Under the pieces are notes generated by a model, which was not told the DNA's origin, did no database searches, and saw only the letters and a program-made list of their open reading frames with translations. 64,000 bases of DNA from Antedon mediterranea (lineage: Eukaryota; Echinodermata; Crinoidea; Comatulida; Antedonidae): the NCBI RefSeq assembly GCF_964355755.1, contig NC_092671.1, positions 18,008,001 through 18,072,000 on the forward strand, written 5' to 3'. Both the position numbers and the translations under genes were made by a program. Below are positions 23,286 through 37,756 of the stretch, piece by piece; the stretch's first letter is position 1, and every line of letters starts with the position of its first letter.

Positions 23286-24286
23286 CATTGGACGTGAAAT
23301 GATTATGAAAACAGTAATGTTATTGGAAATTTAATTATTATGGAATGCTTACTCAATTTAGTAACATATTTAGTTGCTTGCTTGCCAAGTAGGTTCAGCC
23401 GAATATCGTACGGTATATCTAGCCTGTCTAAGGAAAATAACCATAGCCAATAAATTAGAAGACATATGTTAACATTGTGAGACTTAGCCTGTTTAGGCCT
23501 CTGGGCCTAAATTGTAGACACTTTGTTATGTATACCATGCTTTAGTTTAGAAGTGATACTTAATGTTACTGTATTGATTTTAGATTCAGATTGCAATGCT
23601 GTCTCAAATAGGCTGGATTGCAAAAATTACCTTGTTTAGTTAGTGTCGATTGTCAACTGGGGTGATCGATATTGAATGAAATTGGATATGATGAAACAAA
23701 TTTACAAATTTGCATTTTCTTAAGATCTAAAACAGTGATTGGATGACAAAAAGAACACAAGATCCACGTATCTTGATACGTATTACATAGCGCATGATAT
23801 TAGTCGTTTTGGGAACTCAAATTAAGATTTTACACAGCGAAACTATTAAAATATAATAAGAAAAACACATTTAAACATATTGATGTTAATCTTGAATTGT
23901 TGTTAATGGTCCCGTTAATGATATGGTGATATGCTAAAGAATGATGCGTTTGTATCGAAATACATTGATCTACAGTAGTAAGTAGTAACATATATGATGT
24001 TTACTAACACTTGCCCGTCTTAGGCATACATCTGTAGCTTTCGAAAATGTAGAAAAGATGAATTGAACATTTAACACTACGGTCAAGAGAAATCGATATC
24101 AACAATCATCAACAACGCACAGCGAACGAAAGGGAAGGAAGGATATCGACAAAAAGATGACACCAAACACTGGTGATGCTCTTGCTTGCCAGACGTCCAC
24201 TTACACAGAAATAGGTTTCCAATTTCATACAATGTTTTATATATCGGATTGCGATAGTATCTAAACATTCCTAGTTCACCTTCTAC

Positions 24287-24400
24287 CTGAGCTTCCATCC
24301 TGATTGGAACTCAAGCTTCCCGTTCACATCCGTTTTTTCACTTGGAGTAACGCAACCAGTTTGTCCGTTTAAAGTAGACAATCTTTTCCATATTCTTCAT
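24287..24400 (-). CDS. Possible exon, minus strand (unknown)
   Basis: The open frame reads LNGQTGCVTPSEKTDVNG and on to FQSGWKL, ending at CTCAG followed by GTAGAAGG on the minus strand (donor-like). A different frame gives the 71-codon ORF 24083-24298. Weak evidence only. Confidence 0.2.
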
Positions 24401-24879
24401 GTACAAAGGTACATAATGTAAGGCTTCATATTGGCCCATGGTTACTAGTGTTGTTTACCACATAAATGTTTTAAGAATATATATTTGTGGTTTGAATATC
24501 TCTAAAATGTATTATGATAAAACTTTCTCTAATTGAAAAGAAAGACTCTTGTACTGTACACTCACTATACATGCAATTCAGACAATTATACTTGCTTGCA
24601 CTTATGTCGGACATTCCGATTTATGAGACATCACTATATCATGGGATTAGAGTGTGATTCTATTCTAAACGTAAATTGATGAATATTAAGAAGCATAAGG
24701 CTTAAATTCGCCCTACTTTCTCATAGAGTGTGTGAGGACATGGGTAGATCTAACACGGTCGAGTCGTTTAACATGTAATCAGAGTTTCATATATTTTACT
24801 GGTCTAGTTTTTTTCAAAAGTACCGTGTATAAACCAATGTTTGAATAGTATTAGGAATAATTTTTTTCAATTGACTGAA

Positions 24880-24909
24880 TTTCCAGTGTATTTAGAAATA
24901 CACTGGAAA
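24880..24909. repeat. Perfect 14-bp hairpin
   Basis: TTTCCAGTGTATTT, two bases, then the exact reverse complement. A small cruciform with no obvious host feature. Confidence 0.85.
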
Positions 24910-24954
24910 CGTGCTATGAAAATAGGCTATTTTGTTTTTCTTTAAATATCAATA

Positions 24955-24982
24955 TCATCACCATCATCACCATCATCATCAT
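24955..24982. repeat. (CAT/CAC)n trinucleotide run
   Basis: ATCATCACCATCATCACC-type imperfect trinucleotide repeat. Confidence 0.9.
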
Positions 24983-25417
24983 TTCCACTGTATATATTAT
25001 CATGAGGTGGTCGTACACATTTCATAAATTGTATTGGTTGCTATAAAATTGTTGTTTAAAAAATGATTACACTTCAGTGAGTGTGTCAAGACTAAAAGTA
25101 TATACATTAAACGCCATTAACCATAACCTTGGTTTATAGTAAAGTCTGTTTGGGTGTTTTTAACCGTTATTTTTACGATGTCATTTAATCGGTTATTGAA
25201 AATTTGTTTCTATTGTCAATAAATTTGAGTTAATGTATTCACACGGTAATAATCGGTTAGTTTTTGAGCACATTGGTTGTCATTAAATAGGTAAGTCCTA
25301 GCAGGAAGAAGTACCATGGCAACTGCCTACTAAGGACACACATCTCACGTCGCCATTGTACTCGTACATTAAGCTGGCTAGAATTGACATTGAAGAAAAT
25401 CACATTAAATGGCTGTT

Positions 25418-25855
25418 AGGTGTTTAAAAAGAAACTCATTTATGTCCGCAAGAAAATGATCTTGTTAGATGTATTACGAACTATCTGTTACGATCTTCAA
25501 ATCTCTGTTAGATTTTTTTTTTTAAACTCACATATGTCCGCAAGTGCGTCTATGGTTTTAAAATAAGAGTTTTGAATAGTGAAAATTATCTTGTTAGATG
25601 CACTACGAACTACCTGTAACGATTTTCAAATCTCTGTTTAGGTGTTTAAAAAAACCTCACGTACCGTATGTCCGCAAGTGCGTCTATGGTTTTAGAATAA
25701 GAGTTTTGAGTAGTGAAAATGATCTTGTCAAATGCACTACGAACTATCTGTTACGATCTTCAAATCTCTGTTTAGGTGTTTAAAAAAAAAAATCAATCTA
25801 TGGTTTTAAAATAAGAGTTTTGAATATTGAAAATTATCTTGTTAGGTGTCAAATC
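25418..25855. repeat. ~130-bp tandem repeat, ~3.5 copies
   Basis: Blocks containing TATGTCCGCAAGTGCGTCTA, TGGTTTTAAAATAAGAGTTT, ATCTTGTTAGATG and ACTACGAACTAYCTG recur with AAATCTCTG at 25499, 25628 and 25762 (spacings 129 and 134). The last copy is truncated. The ORF 25598-25783 arises from the repeat. Confidence 0.9.
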
Positions 25856-26097
25856 TCTTCACTAAATGGAAGAAAATCCTCTTTTAGTGTGATTTTCTGT
25901 TTTTTATATTGTCTGTTATATATCAAATTTTATTCTGAAATAAAGAGATCAATCAATAACCCATAGTCCGTAATTAGCACAAGTAGATTATTTACATTCA
26001 CGAAAACATTCACATTTCGTTATTACCAGGGTATATACATATCATTTTGTAACATCTTTGTACAATTTTATCGTTTGCATACCTGTTTGTATACATG

Positions 26098-26275
26098 AAA
26101 AGGCAAATTACTGAACACATGACAATGCTGATATTGGCTATCAGTGACTGAATCTCAATGGAGGTACAAATAAGCAAAATGCCAAATCAAAACGATAAAA
26201 TAAAACAGCCAGAAGAAATTGTGCAGAGCTTTCCGGCAAAACCAGCCCTTCCTAAATGCAAGTGATAATATTTGT
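26098..26275. mobile_element. Diverged copy of the foldback family
   Basis: AAAAGGCAAATTACTGAAC at the left end, then ATCTCAATGGAGGTACAAAT, AAATCAAAACGATAAAATAA and GCAGAGCTTTCCGGCAAAACC match the element at 10852-11081. The right inverted arm is missing and the CTGATGA core is mutated. Confidence 0.7.
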
Positions 26276-28088
26276 AGGTAGCTGTTTGTAGGCCATATGT
26301 AAACTATCCTACAGTACTAATATACACAGTGTACAAAAAGATCGTTCCATAAAGATAGCAAGCAGCCAATCAAAATTAATTCTTAAAAGTCGGCTTACCA
26401 GTCTGAACCCAATACATACAAACATTCTCAATAGATTTTGAAATTAATCAATTATTATACAACGTTCAACTAAGATGGTTCATTTGTTTACTTTATTCCC
26501 ATACGTAAACTATCTTGATGATTTCTGTCCTTTGAATATCATTTAACAGATTATTAGTGTATTGTAAAATAATAGATAGTTAATAGAATAATCACTATTC
26601 ACTTGACAGATTATCATTACAAAACAAAGTGTATTTGTAACAAGAATGTAGAGCAATACTTCTACAAAGTTCAACGTCTATAGTTTTATACTTTAACTGT
26701 TTAGTTATTCAGCTTTTAGTTGAACCATGAATCTAAAACTGACAAAAACTTACGTTAGTGATATAATGCAAGGCTTCTAAATATACATTTTAGCACGTTT
26801 CTATACGTGTAAATAGTGTAGCAATGTGTTGCAAAGCCGTCTCCAGATATTTTAAATAGGTATACAAAGGGTAATGTAAGGCCTACAATATCAGTCAATT
26901 GTTAATACTATTTAATACACAACCCAACTCGATCGTTTAAGCGAAAAAAAACCTCATTTTGTTTACAGCTGACTACATAGTTATATGTTATATTTATTAT
27001 ATGTAATAATCAAAGACTTGAACTAAATACACAGTTATTTTTAAGTTTGTTAATTGTTTGTTTAACGAGGGTTTAAGCCAAATGATTTGTAACGTTTCTT
27101 TTAGTTTAAGTTGATAAGGTGTGTGTAGATTCCAGCTTGGTGCATTGTTGACAATCGCGGTGAACTGCAGGAATGATCTTAACATTGTTCAGATAGCTTT
27201 TAATGGCGTTGTCTATAAGATTTTGGGGGTACAAATTTTTCTTTAAAAAATTATAAACATTCCACGTACTGGTATTTTTTAGGGAAGGCCAAATAATAAT
27301 CATGTCATTATTTTGTTGAAACTTAATAAACGAAAGGTGCAGCTTTTAAAGGAAACAAATATGCTAAAAGTGAAGACGTAACTTCCTGGAAAAATGAATC
27401 TTGAATATCTTTTAGATAGTTGTAGAAATTATGCTAAATTGTGCTCAAAATAAGTCAAGTTCAAGTTCTGTCAAATTATGTCATAATTGTTAACGTTATG
27501 TAAGATGTTAAAACAGTCAAAATTATGCCAAAAAGCAAAATTTGTGCCATACTGGGTGTATAAATACTATTTTGTGGGTACACGGGAATTTACAACAATG
27601 ATCTAAATTTCGGTATATTTTTTTTTCAATTTATATTGGAAGAACGTGTGTTTTGTAATAATTGTTTTGTAATCATTACAAATACGACGAAACACACGTG
27701 ACTCTGTTTGGTTTTCCTCCAAGGCATATTGCTTCAGCTCATTACTTATTATTATTATGCCTACATCATTTGCAAGTTTATATAGTGGTCTTTAAATATC
27801 TGGGTCCGTTTATATACTGTAGTATTTTGATTGGTTATTAATTGATGGATTATATAGTGAGAATAATGACTTAAAACCTGCCGAACGGTTATTGGCAATT
27901 TAAGAGTGAATTTTAAGAGCAGATCTAATTTGGTAAACAATCTTGGTATGTTAGCTAATTGTTAATTCGATTAGCTGAATCTGTGTCAATAAATTGAACT
28001 CTGTACAAAGGCTAAACATCACAAACAATTGTTATTCAAGTTGTGTTGCTTGTGAAAAGTTGAAAGCCTAGTAACGAGTGTAGGCCTA

Positions 28089-28232
28089 AAGCTCTGTCTA
28101 CATTATCAAACTAGTTTGACAAAAAAGTGTGATATGCCCAAATATGGTAGTGATATGACGTCTATCGTGTTCATATATGGGCACGACACATTTGTTTTGT
28201 CACATAAAGTTTGATAATGTAAATAGAGCTTA
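28089..28232. mobile_element. MITE, ~143 bp
   Basis: The ends AAGCTCTGTCTACATTATCA and, inverted, AAGCTCTATTTACATTATCA form ~24-bp terminal inverted repeats with two mismatches. The interior is also partly palindromic (GATATGCCCAAATATGG... CATATATGGGCACGAC). Non-coding. Confidence 0.8.
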
Positions 28233-29114
28233 AGTCAAACGAGTAAACAGAGGATAAATATATTAATCAAAAACATTGATTTTATTTTCACAAATGATGA
28301 AGATAACATCTTGTCGATAATTGTAATGAAATATTATTATGCCTAGTTTATTGCAAACGATCATATTACTATTGTTTAATTTTCTTAGCAAACTTTCAAT
28401 AGAATGAGCTACATGAAATCAGTCGGTAAAAACATGTAATGGAGGGTATGACCTGTACAAGGTACCTCCATGGTTAATGGCTACAACATGACAATACACC
28501 ATAAACGCCAATGCCAGTGCAATTGTAAGTTTGCTTTCATGTGATGGATATTAGTTGTAAACATTCGGTTCATTAGTTTCTTTACAATACTTAATGTATC
28601 CACTCAATTGTTAAGCATTGTGCTAATTTACCCTTGATTTAATTGTACCAAACACTTAATAAACTATATTTATGCATTGCCAGCCAATATCTAAATTTAA
28701 TTGAATTTACGGTTTTGTGACATGACAGGCTCTGAAACCAAATACATTAACATGGTTAGCCCGTATTGCAAATCTTGAACGACGAGCAATTTTATTTATT
28801 GCGTTCTATATTTATTTAGCGCATGAGGCTCCGGATTTACCGGTTATCACATGTTATATAATGGATTTTCATCATAAATTGCTATTCAGGTCGGTTCTCA
28901 AAGAATTTAGCCGTAATGGATTAAATGTATAGAGTTAGGTTTCGGTCAGGCCGAAGTTTGCATCAAATTCTTGTTAAAAAATACGTTTACGTTCACGTAA
29001 CTTTAGTAAAAAATGTAATTACATTTACAAAATATATTATTTAGGATATTACAAAAAAACATATCCACACCCAATATACGAAAAGGTAATCATAGATTGT
29101 AACGTGTTTTTCCT

Positions 29115-29206
29115 ATAGAGAGCTTTCATCCTAACTACTCCGCATGCGCACAGTGAATTAACTTGACGTAAATTTGTCGATCGACGCAAATCTGAAAGCT
29201 CCCTAT
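29115..29206. mobile_element. MITE, 92 bp
   Basis: ATAGAGAGCTTTCA and the inverted ATAGGGAGCTTTCA delimit it (13 of 14 match). It carries CCGCATGCGCA, close to an NRF1 site, probably only as part of the element. The minus ORF 29049-29231 is incidental. Confidence 0.65.
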
Positions 29207-29999
29207 TCACAACGTTATGCCAGCTACTCAATGCCTACATTTATTACAACAAAGAAGATTTGATTCATTCATTCATATTCTGGTCAGTGTTCATCGTAAT
29301 GACTTTAATTTAGATTAACCGAATGTCGTTTTCAATTCTGCACGTTTAATGTTAATGTCAACTTGAATATATTTATTGTATTAATTCTGTTATTTCACGA
29401 CAATGGTCGTTGGAAAACAAATGCAAAATTATAACTTTTGAATATCATAGCAGAAAAAATCCACCGCTAAATGGTAAATATAAGTAAATTTTACTCTATG
29501 AGTTGGTTAATCCATGAATAAAATCCCTTTCGAGGCCTGAGGTATCCAGTTTTGATTTATAGTGACAAAACAGTACCCACTATTCATTGCAAACTAAATG
29601 AAAATAACTAGTAGTTGTATTTTGCCAGTGAAATGCTTTTCATAAATTTACTACATCCTACATCATGTCGTTTGCAACTTCACCATAAACATTTACATAT
29701 CCTACTATTTATATATTTATTATTAGTGAATCAAGCTATGTGAAAAGTTTACAATTTCAAATCAAATCAGGCTTACGGGTTACGGTATTAGAATTAGGTT
29801 ATTTTCGGTGTTAATTTCTAGCAACCTTTCTGTATTACTGTGCGTTCACATTGTGAGACTTTGCTGTCTGCCCAATTCAGTAAAGCGTCTTTTTACATAA
29901 TTACTAAAAATGCAAAACAAAACAATAGCAAACATAATTTGTTGACAATCTCCTGTTTCCAACGCTGATCATTAAATTCTAGAAAATTACCGTATGTAT

Positions 30000-32900
30000 G
30001 ATGAAGCAAGCAAGCAAGTAAGTACATGTAATCTTGGTTGATTATGTTAAAGGTCAACTCTATATTAGATAACTATATGGGTTTGTCTAAGATATGTGTT
30101 TTCGAATTAGTTATTGTTAATAGACATTTAACAAGAAATAGGCTAGACCAAGTCCCTAGTTCTTGACTTTTTTGTCCATCAGTCGTTGTCTCAAGTATTA
30201 CACGTATGAAACGCCATGTGTGCCAAAATATTATCTTTTTATCAATATCAATACGAAATGCCGTCTAATACTAGACTACCTAGGAGTATTCTTACCAATG
30301 TTAATGTCTAATGTACATTTTAGGAACATTTAGGAGCCAAAATCTTTAGTGAAATATATTTTATATATGTTTTTAAATCATTAAACTGATGATTTGAACC
30401 AACTCTGCGATAGCTGAGCTTATTACCAAAGCTATTCCAATGAAATTTAAAAAGTAATCTACGGTTTTTTATTCACTACCTTATATCGTATGCATTGATA
30501 TAAATAGATTACGAGTTTATTTCTTAAGGCGATTCGATTTTAAACTTGATCTATCTATTCGGAAAGCAGAAATATTTAAAACCTGTACGGTACTAAATTA
30601 CCAGTCATGGCAGCAATAAATCCCATCGCCATAGACAAATGTTGAATGTGGATTCCGAAACATTATTTTACAGTTGATGTATAAGATAGTCATTAGAAAT
30701 CTTGAAGAACTATAAAACGTGTATCAATTTTTATAGCAATGTAAAATAACAATTTAAGTTTGCAGGTTTTTTAATCTAAAAATAAATTGTAATCAATGAT
30801 GAATACTAATCGATACTCTGGAGAGAACATTCTCAATTTTTAGAGATCACCCAGTATAAAGAATAAATAAATACATGGTATATTGTACCGTATGCAGTTA
30901 CTCATACTATAAGTAAAACTCCTAATAAAACGTAGACTATTATGTACAGTATTACAAATTAAACGTATCAAGCTACTAAAATAAATATTCTTACTTATAA
31001 AATATGCTAATGAAATTTTAATTTACGCCTGTTTCATAAGTAAACATGGTATGCCTACTTATTTCACATTAAATGTAAAATGAGAACTGTTGCTTCTATA
31101 ATCAGATATGTATCTGTATTTAAAGTGTACAATCGTCGCCTGCAATAAATGATTTCACCCGCAGAGAGCGAAAGTCGTAAACTTGCCTAGGTCGTCTTAG
31201 GCCAATGTTTTGTAGTCAAACGTTGAACTTTCGGATCTGACAAGCAATGAAGCGTTACAGTAGATCAAATTAATGTGTATAATATGAATAGCATGCTACG
31301 CAGCAACAATATTGGTTACCGAAATCTACAATTAAGTATCTCTAGAAAATTGTATACAACCTTTCACAAATTTTAAAAGCGTTTTCTAAAATTAAATTTC
31401 TGTTGCCGTACCGAATTAATCCACATTCTCAAATACTTTTACATGGGACATGCATAGGCCCATATACACGATTTTGGGAATTTAGAACAGTAGTAGCTGA
31501 AGTAGCGCAGCGTGCGAATTTAAACTTTTTTGTAGACCCATGTATATTATATTGGCGTATGATAGTGGTACTATAGTATGTTGATGTTATGTGCACAGAA
31601 AAGTAGCTCTTTCATCAATTCATTAATCCTTCTCTAGAATCTCTGTTTAGACGTAGATTTTGTTTATTACAGACGCATCTTCATCTACGTTTGTTTTCTT
31701 GACTACCATATACAAATGATATTCAGATTACAGCAAATAGCAGCAAGAAACAGAACAAACGTCGCAATTTTTCACTAATGTGGTTTGTTGATTATTCTCG
31801 TGTTATCGATTTAAAAATGAAGATACTATTTGATCTATCATAGACCATTCAGAAGAAAGTCAGTAGGCGTCTTTATTTATAATTAACAATGTCAATAAAC
31901 TATATCATCAGCATCAAATTGCCGTTGACGACCTAATCATCAGAAACGTGTCAAGATTTTCGTATACATCAACCCATTCAAATCTATTATTTCTTGTTTA
32001 ATTTTGTGTGTCGAACTTTGAATAAAGAGCTGTTAGTTTTTAAATGTTAAATGTCAACGTTCCGGTTCAATATTGCTATCTGATCAATCTGGATTTAGAT
32101 AGTGAATCCTCTTCTATTTTATTATATAAATTTCGTTTCTACATAAGACTTACATCTCAGAAGAGTTTGGTTCAATTCTCAATAGTACGATGATACTCGC
32201 GCAACTCAAGTAATTTGACCAATCAAAAGACGAATCAATCACCAGAAGCTTCAGTGTAGAAATTTAAGCTCACTCCAAATTAGTGTATCAAAGTGCAAAT
32301 GATCGTGTATGACGCACATCGAAGCAAACATTAATTTCAAGAATGTATAAAAGGTATATTATCTGTTATATCAGGGTACTGACTGTGTTCCACATTCTGA
32401 TTGTTATATTACAACCGTTCAAAGAAAGAACAAAACATAGGGCCACCCCAGATTCGAAGAACATGGCCTCCATTGGATTAACGTCAAAGAATGATGTGGA
32501 TAGGTTATTAGTTTAAATCTTATCCTGCCGGATTATGTCAAATGTTATCTAATAATCAATGTATTATATTTCCGTGAATATAGAAAATTTCTTTATATCA
32601 AAACCTATGATAAAATATGATGGTAAATATCTTCTTGATATTTTTCCTTCTTCAGAAATAATACAAGTTGTAATTAGACAGAATGACCTTAAGCAGGCCA
32701 ATTCTGCCTAATTATTTATAGGCCTATTTAAGATTTATAAAAAATTGATTTGACTATTTAGTTAGTCTTTTATTATTTGATGTGTAGGCCTGATTTATAC
32801 AACCACCTTTACCGAGCTGATTGCTTTTGAAATTATTTTATTTTAAACTCATAATCCAAATCTTTTTTGGCAGTGGTATTCAAGTATAGTTTTAGGACTA

Positions 32901-35458
32901 TGTGCGTAACATGTGACCTGAATCTTACTGCTCAATTATGTATAATGTATATTTTTCAAAGTAACTTTGTCGATCGATTTTAACATGACATATCTTTGAC
33001 AAAATACGAATAATAATAACCTCCTCCAGTTTTACAATACTATAAATTGAATAAGTAAATAAAATAATGTTTCTATTTATATCCATTTCAAAGAGGAATT
33101 ACAAATACAGAAAAGAATAAATATGGAGAGTTTATTAATCAACATTAATAAAATGTTGCACAGTTATATGAAATAATACGGACAAAATCAATTGTAATGT
33201 ATTAGTCAACATTATTATAATAACATTGTAATAAAGTATTTATATTACCAATGGAAACAAGACGACGTGTGCAACATAATATTTTTTTTAATTCTGCAAT
33301 TCATTCATTCATGCGCAACCCATCGTTACCCAATTCAAATTCTAGTACAGTAAACGATTTCCAACTATATTTGAATGGATGACATTTTTATGCCTCAATA
33401 TCCGAGATACGTCAAATTAGGATTTCACTACAATTTTAATTAACGAGATGTTAAATATATAAAGGATAATATATACAGAATGTAGAAGGTATTTGTTCGT
33501 AACCGAGCTACTTTGAAATTTTTATCAAAATCAGACTTGGTATATTAATTGTTTTTAATCTTCCCTGGAAAAAATCCAATATCAGATTAATAAACTATTT
33601 CATGAATCGACTTTCATTCAAGTAGGAAATTAAAAGAAGTAATTAAATATTCTGTTTGTCGGATAAATTATTAAATTAACATTTTATGGATTGACGTCTA
33701 AGATTTCAAAGCGTTACCATGAGATGGTACAACGCTTTTTTTTACAATTCTTTCCAATGAATTGACGTCATCACTATGACTCGGTTATTAAATGTTGAAC
33801 ATAATGTATCTTTTAAAAATATACTGCTACCAAGTGTACCATTTCATTAAATAATGATTACATATAATTATGGATATCGTTTATTTGGCTTTAAAATTCA
33901 ACTTTATCGAATATACGAATAGAAAAATCTTTGTTTATACACTCATGCAGATAAAATGTAAAAAAGCACATAAACATAGGGTTCAAACATATACAAGAAA
34001 AAAGTATTAAGAATATTTTATGATTCAGATGTTTTTTTCCCTGAGTAATTATCTAGCAACATATTTGTTAAATTGTGGAACGAATAACTTATAAAATAAT
34101 AAATTAGGCCTATGTAATCCAATACTATTAAATTAATGATTCATTTTTACAGTTTATTTATATTATGTACTCTCGCTCGGCATCCCTTCCCCTCCCCCAC
34201 CCGCATGTGGCATAAATTCATAAGGTGGGCAAAGGCCGGGTGGAAAAAGTAACAGTCGGGTGGCAACTGGCCGGAAGTGGCAACAAACCGATTAAAAGCG
34301 GATAAAAAAGTTCGGGTGGCTAGGGACCAACGGGCCTAAATCCATTGCATCAAAATCGAATTCTGTTTGTATAAAAACTCAATATGATTATTTATAACAA
34401 AGTTTATAGGTGAAGAGAAAGTTTATCACGTTACGATATTTTTGGCCTATAAGTCATTTCTATAGGCCTACTGTATGGTTAAAATAAAATAGGCAGAATT
34501 TTTAATTCTTACAGCTGCAGTAAATCAAACAAGTGAAAGTTTGACGTTTTAGTATGCTGCTTACGCACTAATGCGTGTAAGCAAACTTAAGGAAATATTA
34601 TTACGTGTATGGCAATATAAATGCAATTTCAAATATTTCAACCTATACCTGACATACATGTACGAATCTGATTTATATATTATTTAACATTTAAAATTAA
34701 AACTGAACTTTATGCTAGTGTAATTTATATCACAAATTAAGCAGCTGAAGAGGTATAGCACTGTAATAATAAAAATGCTTTAAACAATTTTAATACGAAT
34801 ACAGACACTTTTATACAAAATCTGTAACGTCAGCGCTATCATAATCAGCACTATCATGACCTTCATTACAATAATGTGTTTGTTTTTATTGTGAATATAC
34901 TGTAGATAATAATAGTATTGTTTCATTATCGTTGTTTTTGTGTATGCGTCGAGGTTGCGACACCCGAAGTAAAAATCAGACGAAATCTCAGATTTAACAT
35001 TTTATATCTATTTCAGTATCACAATTAAATTATACAAAAAAATTATACTGATGGTATACTTAAAGAAGAAAGGCTTTATAAATACACAATAGACAACATT
35101 TTGGGGAAAATAAAAATAAACAATTTCAAATGATGTCTCCGAAAATAATAATAAAACATCGCCACGTTGTAATTATTTCTGGGGATTTTGATGAAGCAGC
35201 ATTCAAGTAGGCTAAGTCTAAGATAGTAAAGTGACAGGAAAAACAAGAGTTTTATTCCAGCATAATAAAAACTGCAAATTATGTTCTAGCCAGATCATTA
35301 GGGCCTATGCCATGCTCTAATACAACTATATAGGTTTACAGGAGGAGCGTCATCATAAGTCCTGTTAGAAAGTAAGGAACGCAGTGGCAGATTCAGCGTG
35401 TAGGAGAGGGGGCATAACAATGTCACTTACGATAATTAATTAACTAATAATAATATAA
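30000..35458. other. Non-coding stretch
   Basis: No convincing ORF. A hairpin (AAAGCGTT...AACGCTTT, ~33706-33740) followed by a T run could be a small cruciform. A local GC-richer patch at 34180-34340 (CCCTCCCCCACCCGC, then GGGTGGAAAAAG, GGCCGGAAG) stands out from the AT background but has no open frame or clear promoter organisation. Confidence 0.5.
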
Positions 35459-37756
35459 ATTCAACTTTCAAATTCACAAAGGAGAGGTATAATTTAATTA
35501 CTTTTCAAAAGTGGACAAAGAGAGAAGTTAGAAAACTGGCGACCTATCACACTCATTCATGTAGATTATAAGATATTAGCTCATGTTCTATCAATCAGAT
35601 TACAAAAAGTAATATCAACTATTATACATTCTGATAAAAAAGGTTACATTACTGGAAGATTTGGTGGTGAAAACATAAGACTTGTAGAAGATATACTTTA
35701 TTTTACCAATATCAAAAACAAACACGGCGCCTTAATTTTCCTCGATTTTGCAAAAGCGTTTGATTCGGTAAACAGAAATTTAATGTTAAAAACGCTAACA
35801 AAATTTGGATTTAGTCCTTCTTTTATTAAATGGATTAAAGTAATATATACTGATACAGAAAGTATAATGGTAAATAATGGTTGGATGTCGGAAAGCATTA
35901 ATATGGAATGTGGAATAAGACAAGGGTGTCTTTTATCGGCCTTGTTATTTATATTGGTAGTTGAATTGATGGCCTGTAACATACGGAACAATCCCCTATG
36001 TAAAGGAATTGAATTGCCAACAACAAATGATGAGGAATGTACTGTTAAGATAGCTCAGCTTGCAGACGATACTATCATCTTTACAAAAGATAAAGAATCG
36101 TTGATCTGCTTTTTACATGAGATTGGGCTATTCTGTAGAATATCAGGTTTAAGATTGAACAAAGGAAAAACAAATGGTATGTGGATTGGTGCGAGTAAAC
36201 ATAATATGTCAGAACCATGTAATATTACATAGACAAAGAAACCTGTAAAGTTTCTAGGAATTTATGTTGGATACGATAACAAATTATGTGAAAAGAAAAA
36301 CTGGGACGATAAGATTATTTCTTTAGAAAATATCTTAAGATTATGGAAAAGAAGAAATCTTACGTTCTTTGGAAAAATTATTATAATTAAAACTCTAGCC
36401 ATATATAAACTAATATACAATGCTAGCATTATAACCGTACCAAAATATATCTTGCCCAAAGTGGAAAAGATAATATATAGTTTTATGTGGAGTGGTAGAC
36501 GAGAAAAGATTAAAAGAACCACACTCAATAGAAAAACAGATAAAGGTGGTTTAAATATGATTAATTTGAATGCAAAAGACAAAGCATTGAAGCTAAACTG
36601 GGTTAAGCGACTCCTTAGCCCAGATCCAGGAAAATGGAAATGTATACCGAATTATTTTATGCACCCTATTAAGTATACTGTTAATATCACTCAAATTAAC
36701 AATGAAGATCATTCTGATCTAAAACTATTGCCGGTTTTTTATAGAGAAATGCTAATTGCTATAGTTAATATTAACAGCTTTAACTGGTCTGACCCACAAA
36801 ACATTGAAGACGTTAAAAACCAACAGTTGTGGGAAAATAAATGTATACAGTTAAATGGAAAGTCAATATATTTCAAAGTTTGGCTTGATGCAGGCTTTAG
36901 AACAATGAATGAGATAATTAAGGAGAATATATTATTACCAATGAATGAAGTGTTACCATTACTATCACAGAAACAAAATGGATTATTTGAATATATAGGG
37001 CTAATGAATGCCATACCACAATCATGGAAGGAAATTATTTTGAATGGTGAATATGTAAATAATCAAACAAACACTGATTGCTTTTGGCTTCATACAAAAC
37101 AACTTAATGCAAAACTATTTTATAATTTATTTGTGGAAAATATAATATCAACTCCTATAGCACAAGAAAAATGGGAGATAGAATTTCAAAATTACACTTT
37201 TGCATGGGATACCGTATGGTATAACAAGGTGTTTTCTATAAAACATATCACAAAAGTCGCGCAATTCAATTTCAAACTACTACATCGTATTCTTGCGTGT
37301 AAAAGTAAGTTAAAAATTTGGAAACTTTCTATAAATGACGTATGTGAAAGATGTAATAGTGAAATTGAAAATGAAAAACATTTGTTATTTTCATGTAATA
37401 AGATTAAACCCATATGGATTGTATTTACGTTTTTGATCTCAAACTGTTTTGTACAAAAGATTGATATAACCTGGCGTAATATTGTTAAAGGATCGGAAAC
37501 GAAAACTGTAAATGAACTTATTTCAATATTTACTTTTTGCATTTATAAATCGTGTTTAGTAATAAGAAAAGAAAAGAAACAAAATCAGGAATCAAAAATA
37601 ATTTGGAGATTATTTTACTATGAATTAAAGCATTTATTAACAAATGAATTTATGCATAATTTACATAAGGCTCAGAAGAAATGGACGAATAACTTAAAAG
37701 ATAAACTATTAAAACTATCAAAAGACTTGATGTTAATAATTCAATTATTTTATTGA
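35459..37756 (+). pseudogene. Tx1/L1-like LINE ORF2, few lesions
   Basis: One frame runs from LSNSQRRGII through NWRPITLIHVDYK, LIFLDFAKAFDSV (motif A with the catalytic Asp), MECGIRQGCLLSALLF (motif B), QLADDTIIF (motif C, the catalytic DD), KPVKFLGIYVG, and a long C-terminus ending with a CERCNSEIENEKHLLFSC zinc-knuckle-like motif (CX2CX8HX4C). This order is typical of L1/Tx1-clade ORF2. It is 5' truncated, so the endonuclease is absent. In-frame stops are a TAA at 35495 and a TAG at 36230-36232 in NIT*TKKPVK, where related elements usually have Trp, so probably a single TGG-to-TAG change. Antisense ORFs 35698-35991, 36262-36582, 36739-37014 and 37192-37542 are shadows. Confidence 0.92.

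Noticed and set aside
29136-29155. NRF1-like promoter site CCGCATGCGCA
   Set aside because: It lies inside a 92-bp MITE, so it is more likely element sequence than a host promoter.
33706-33740. Hairpin plus T run as a transcription terminator
   Set aside because: Bacterial-style terminators are not expected here, and no pol III gene precedes it.
36262-36582. Antisense ORFs over the Tx1-like LINE (also 35698-35991, 36739-37014, 37192-37542)
   Set aside because: Shadows of the ORF2 reading frame.
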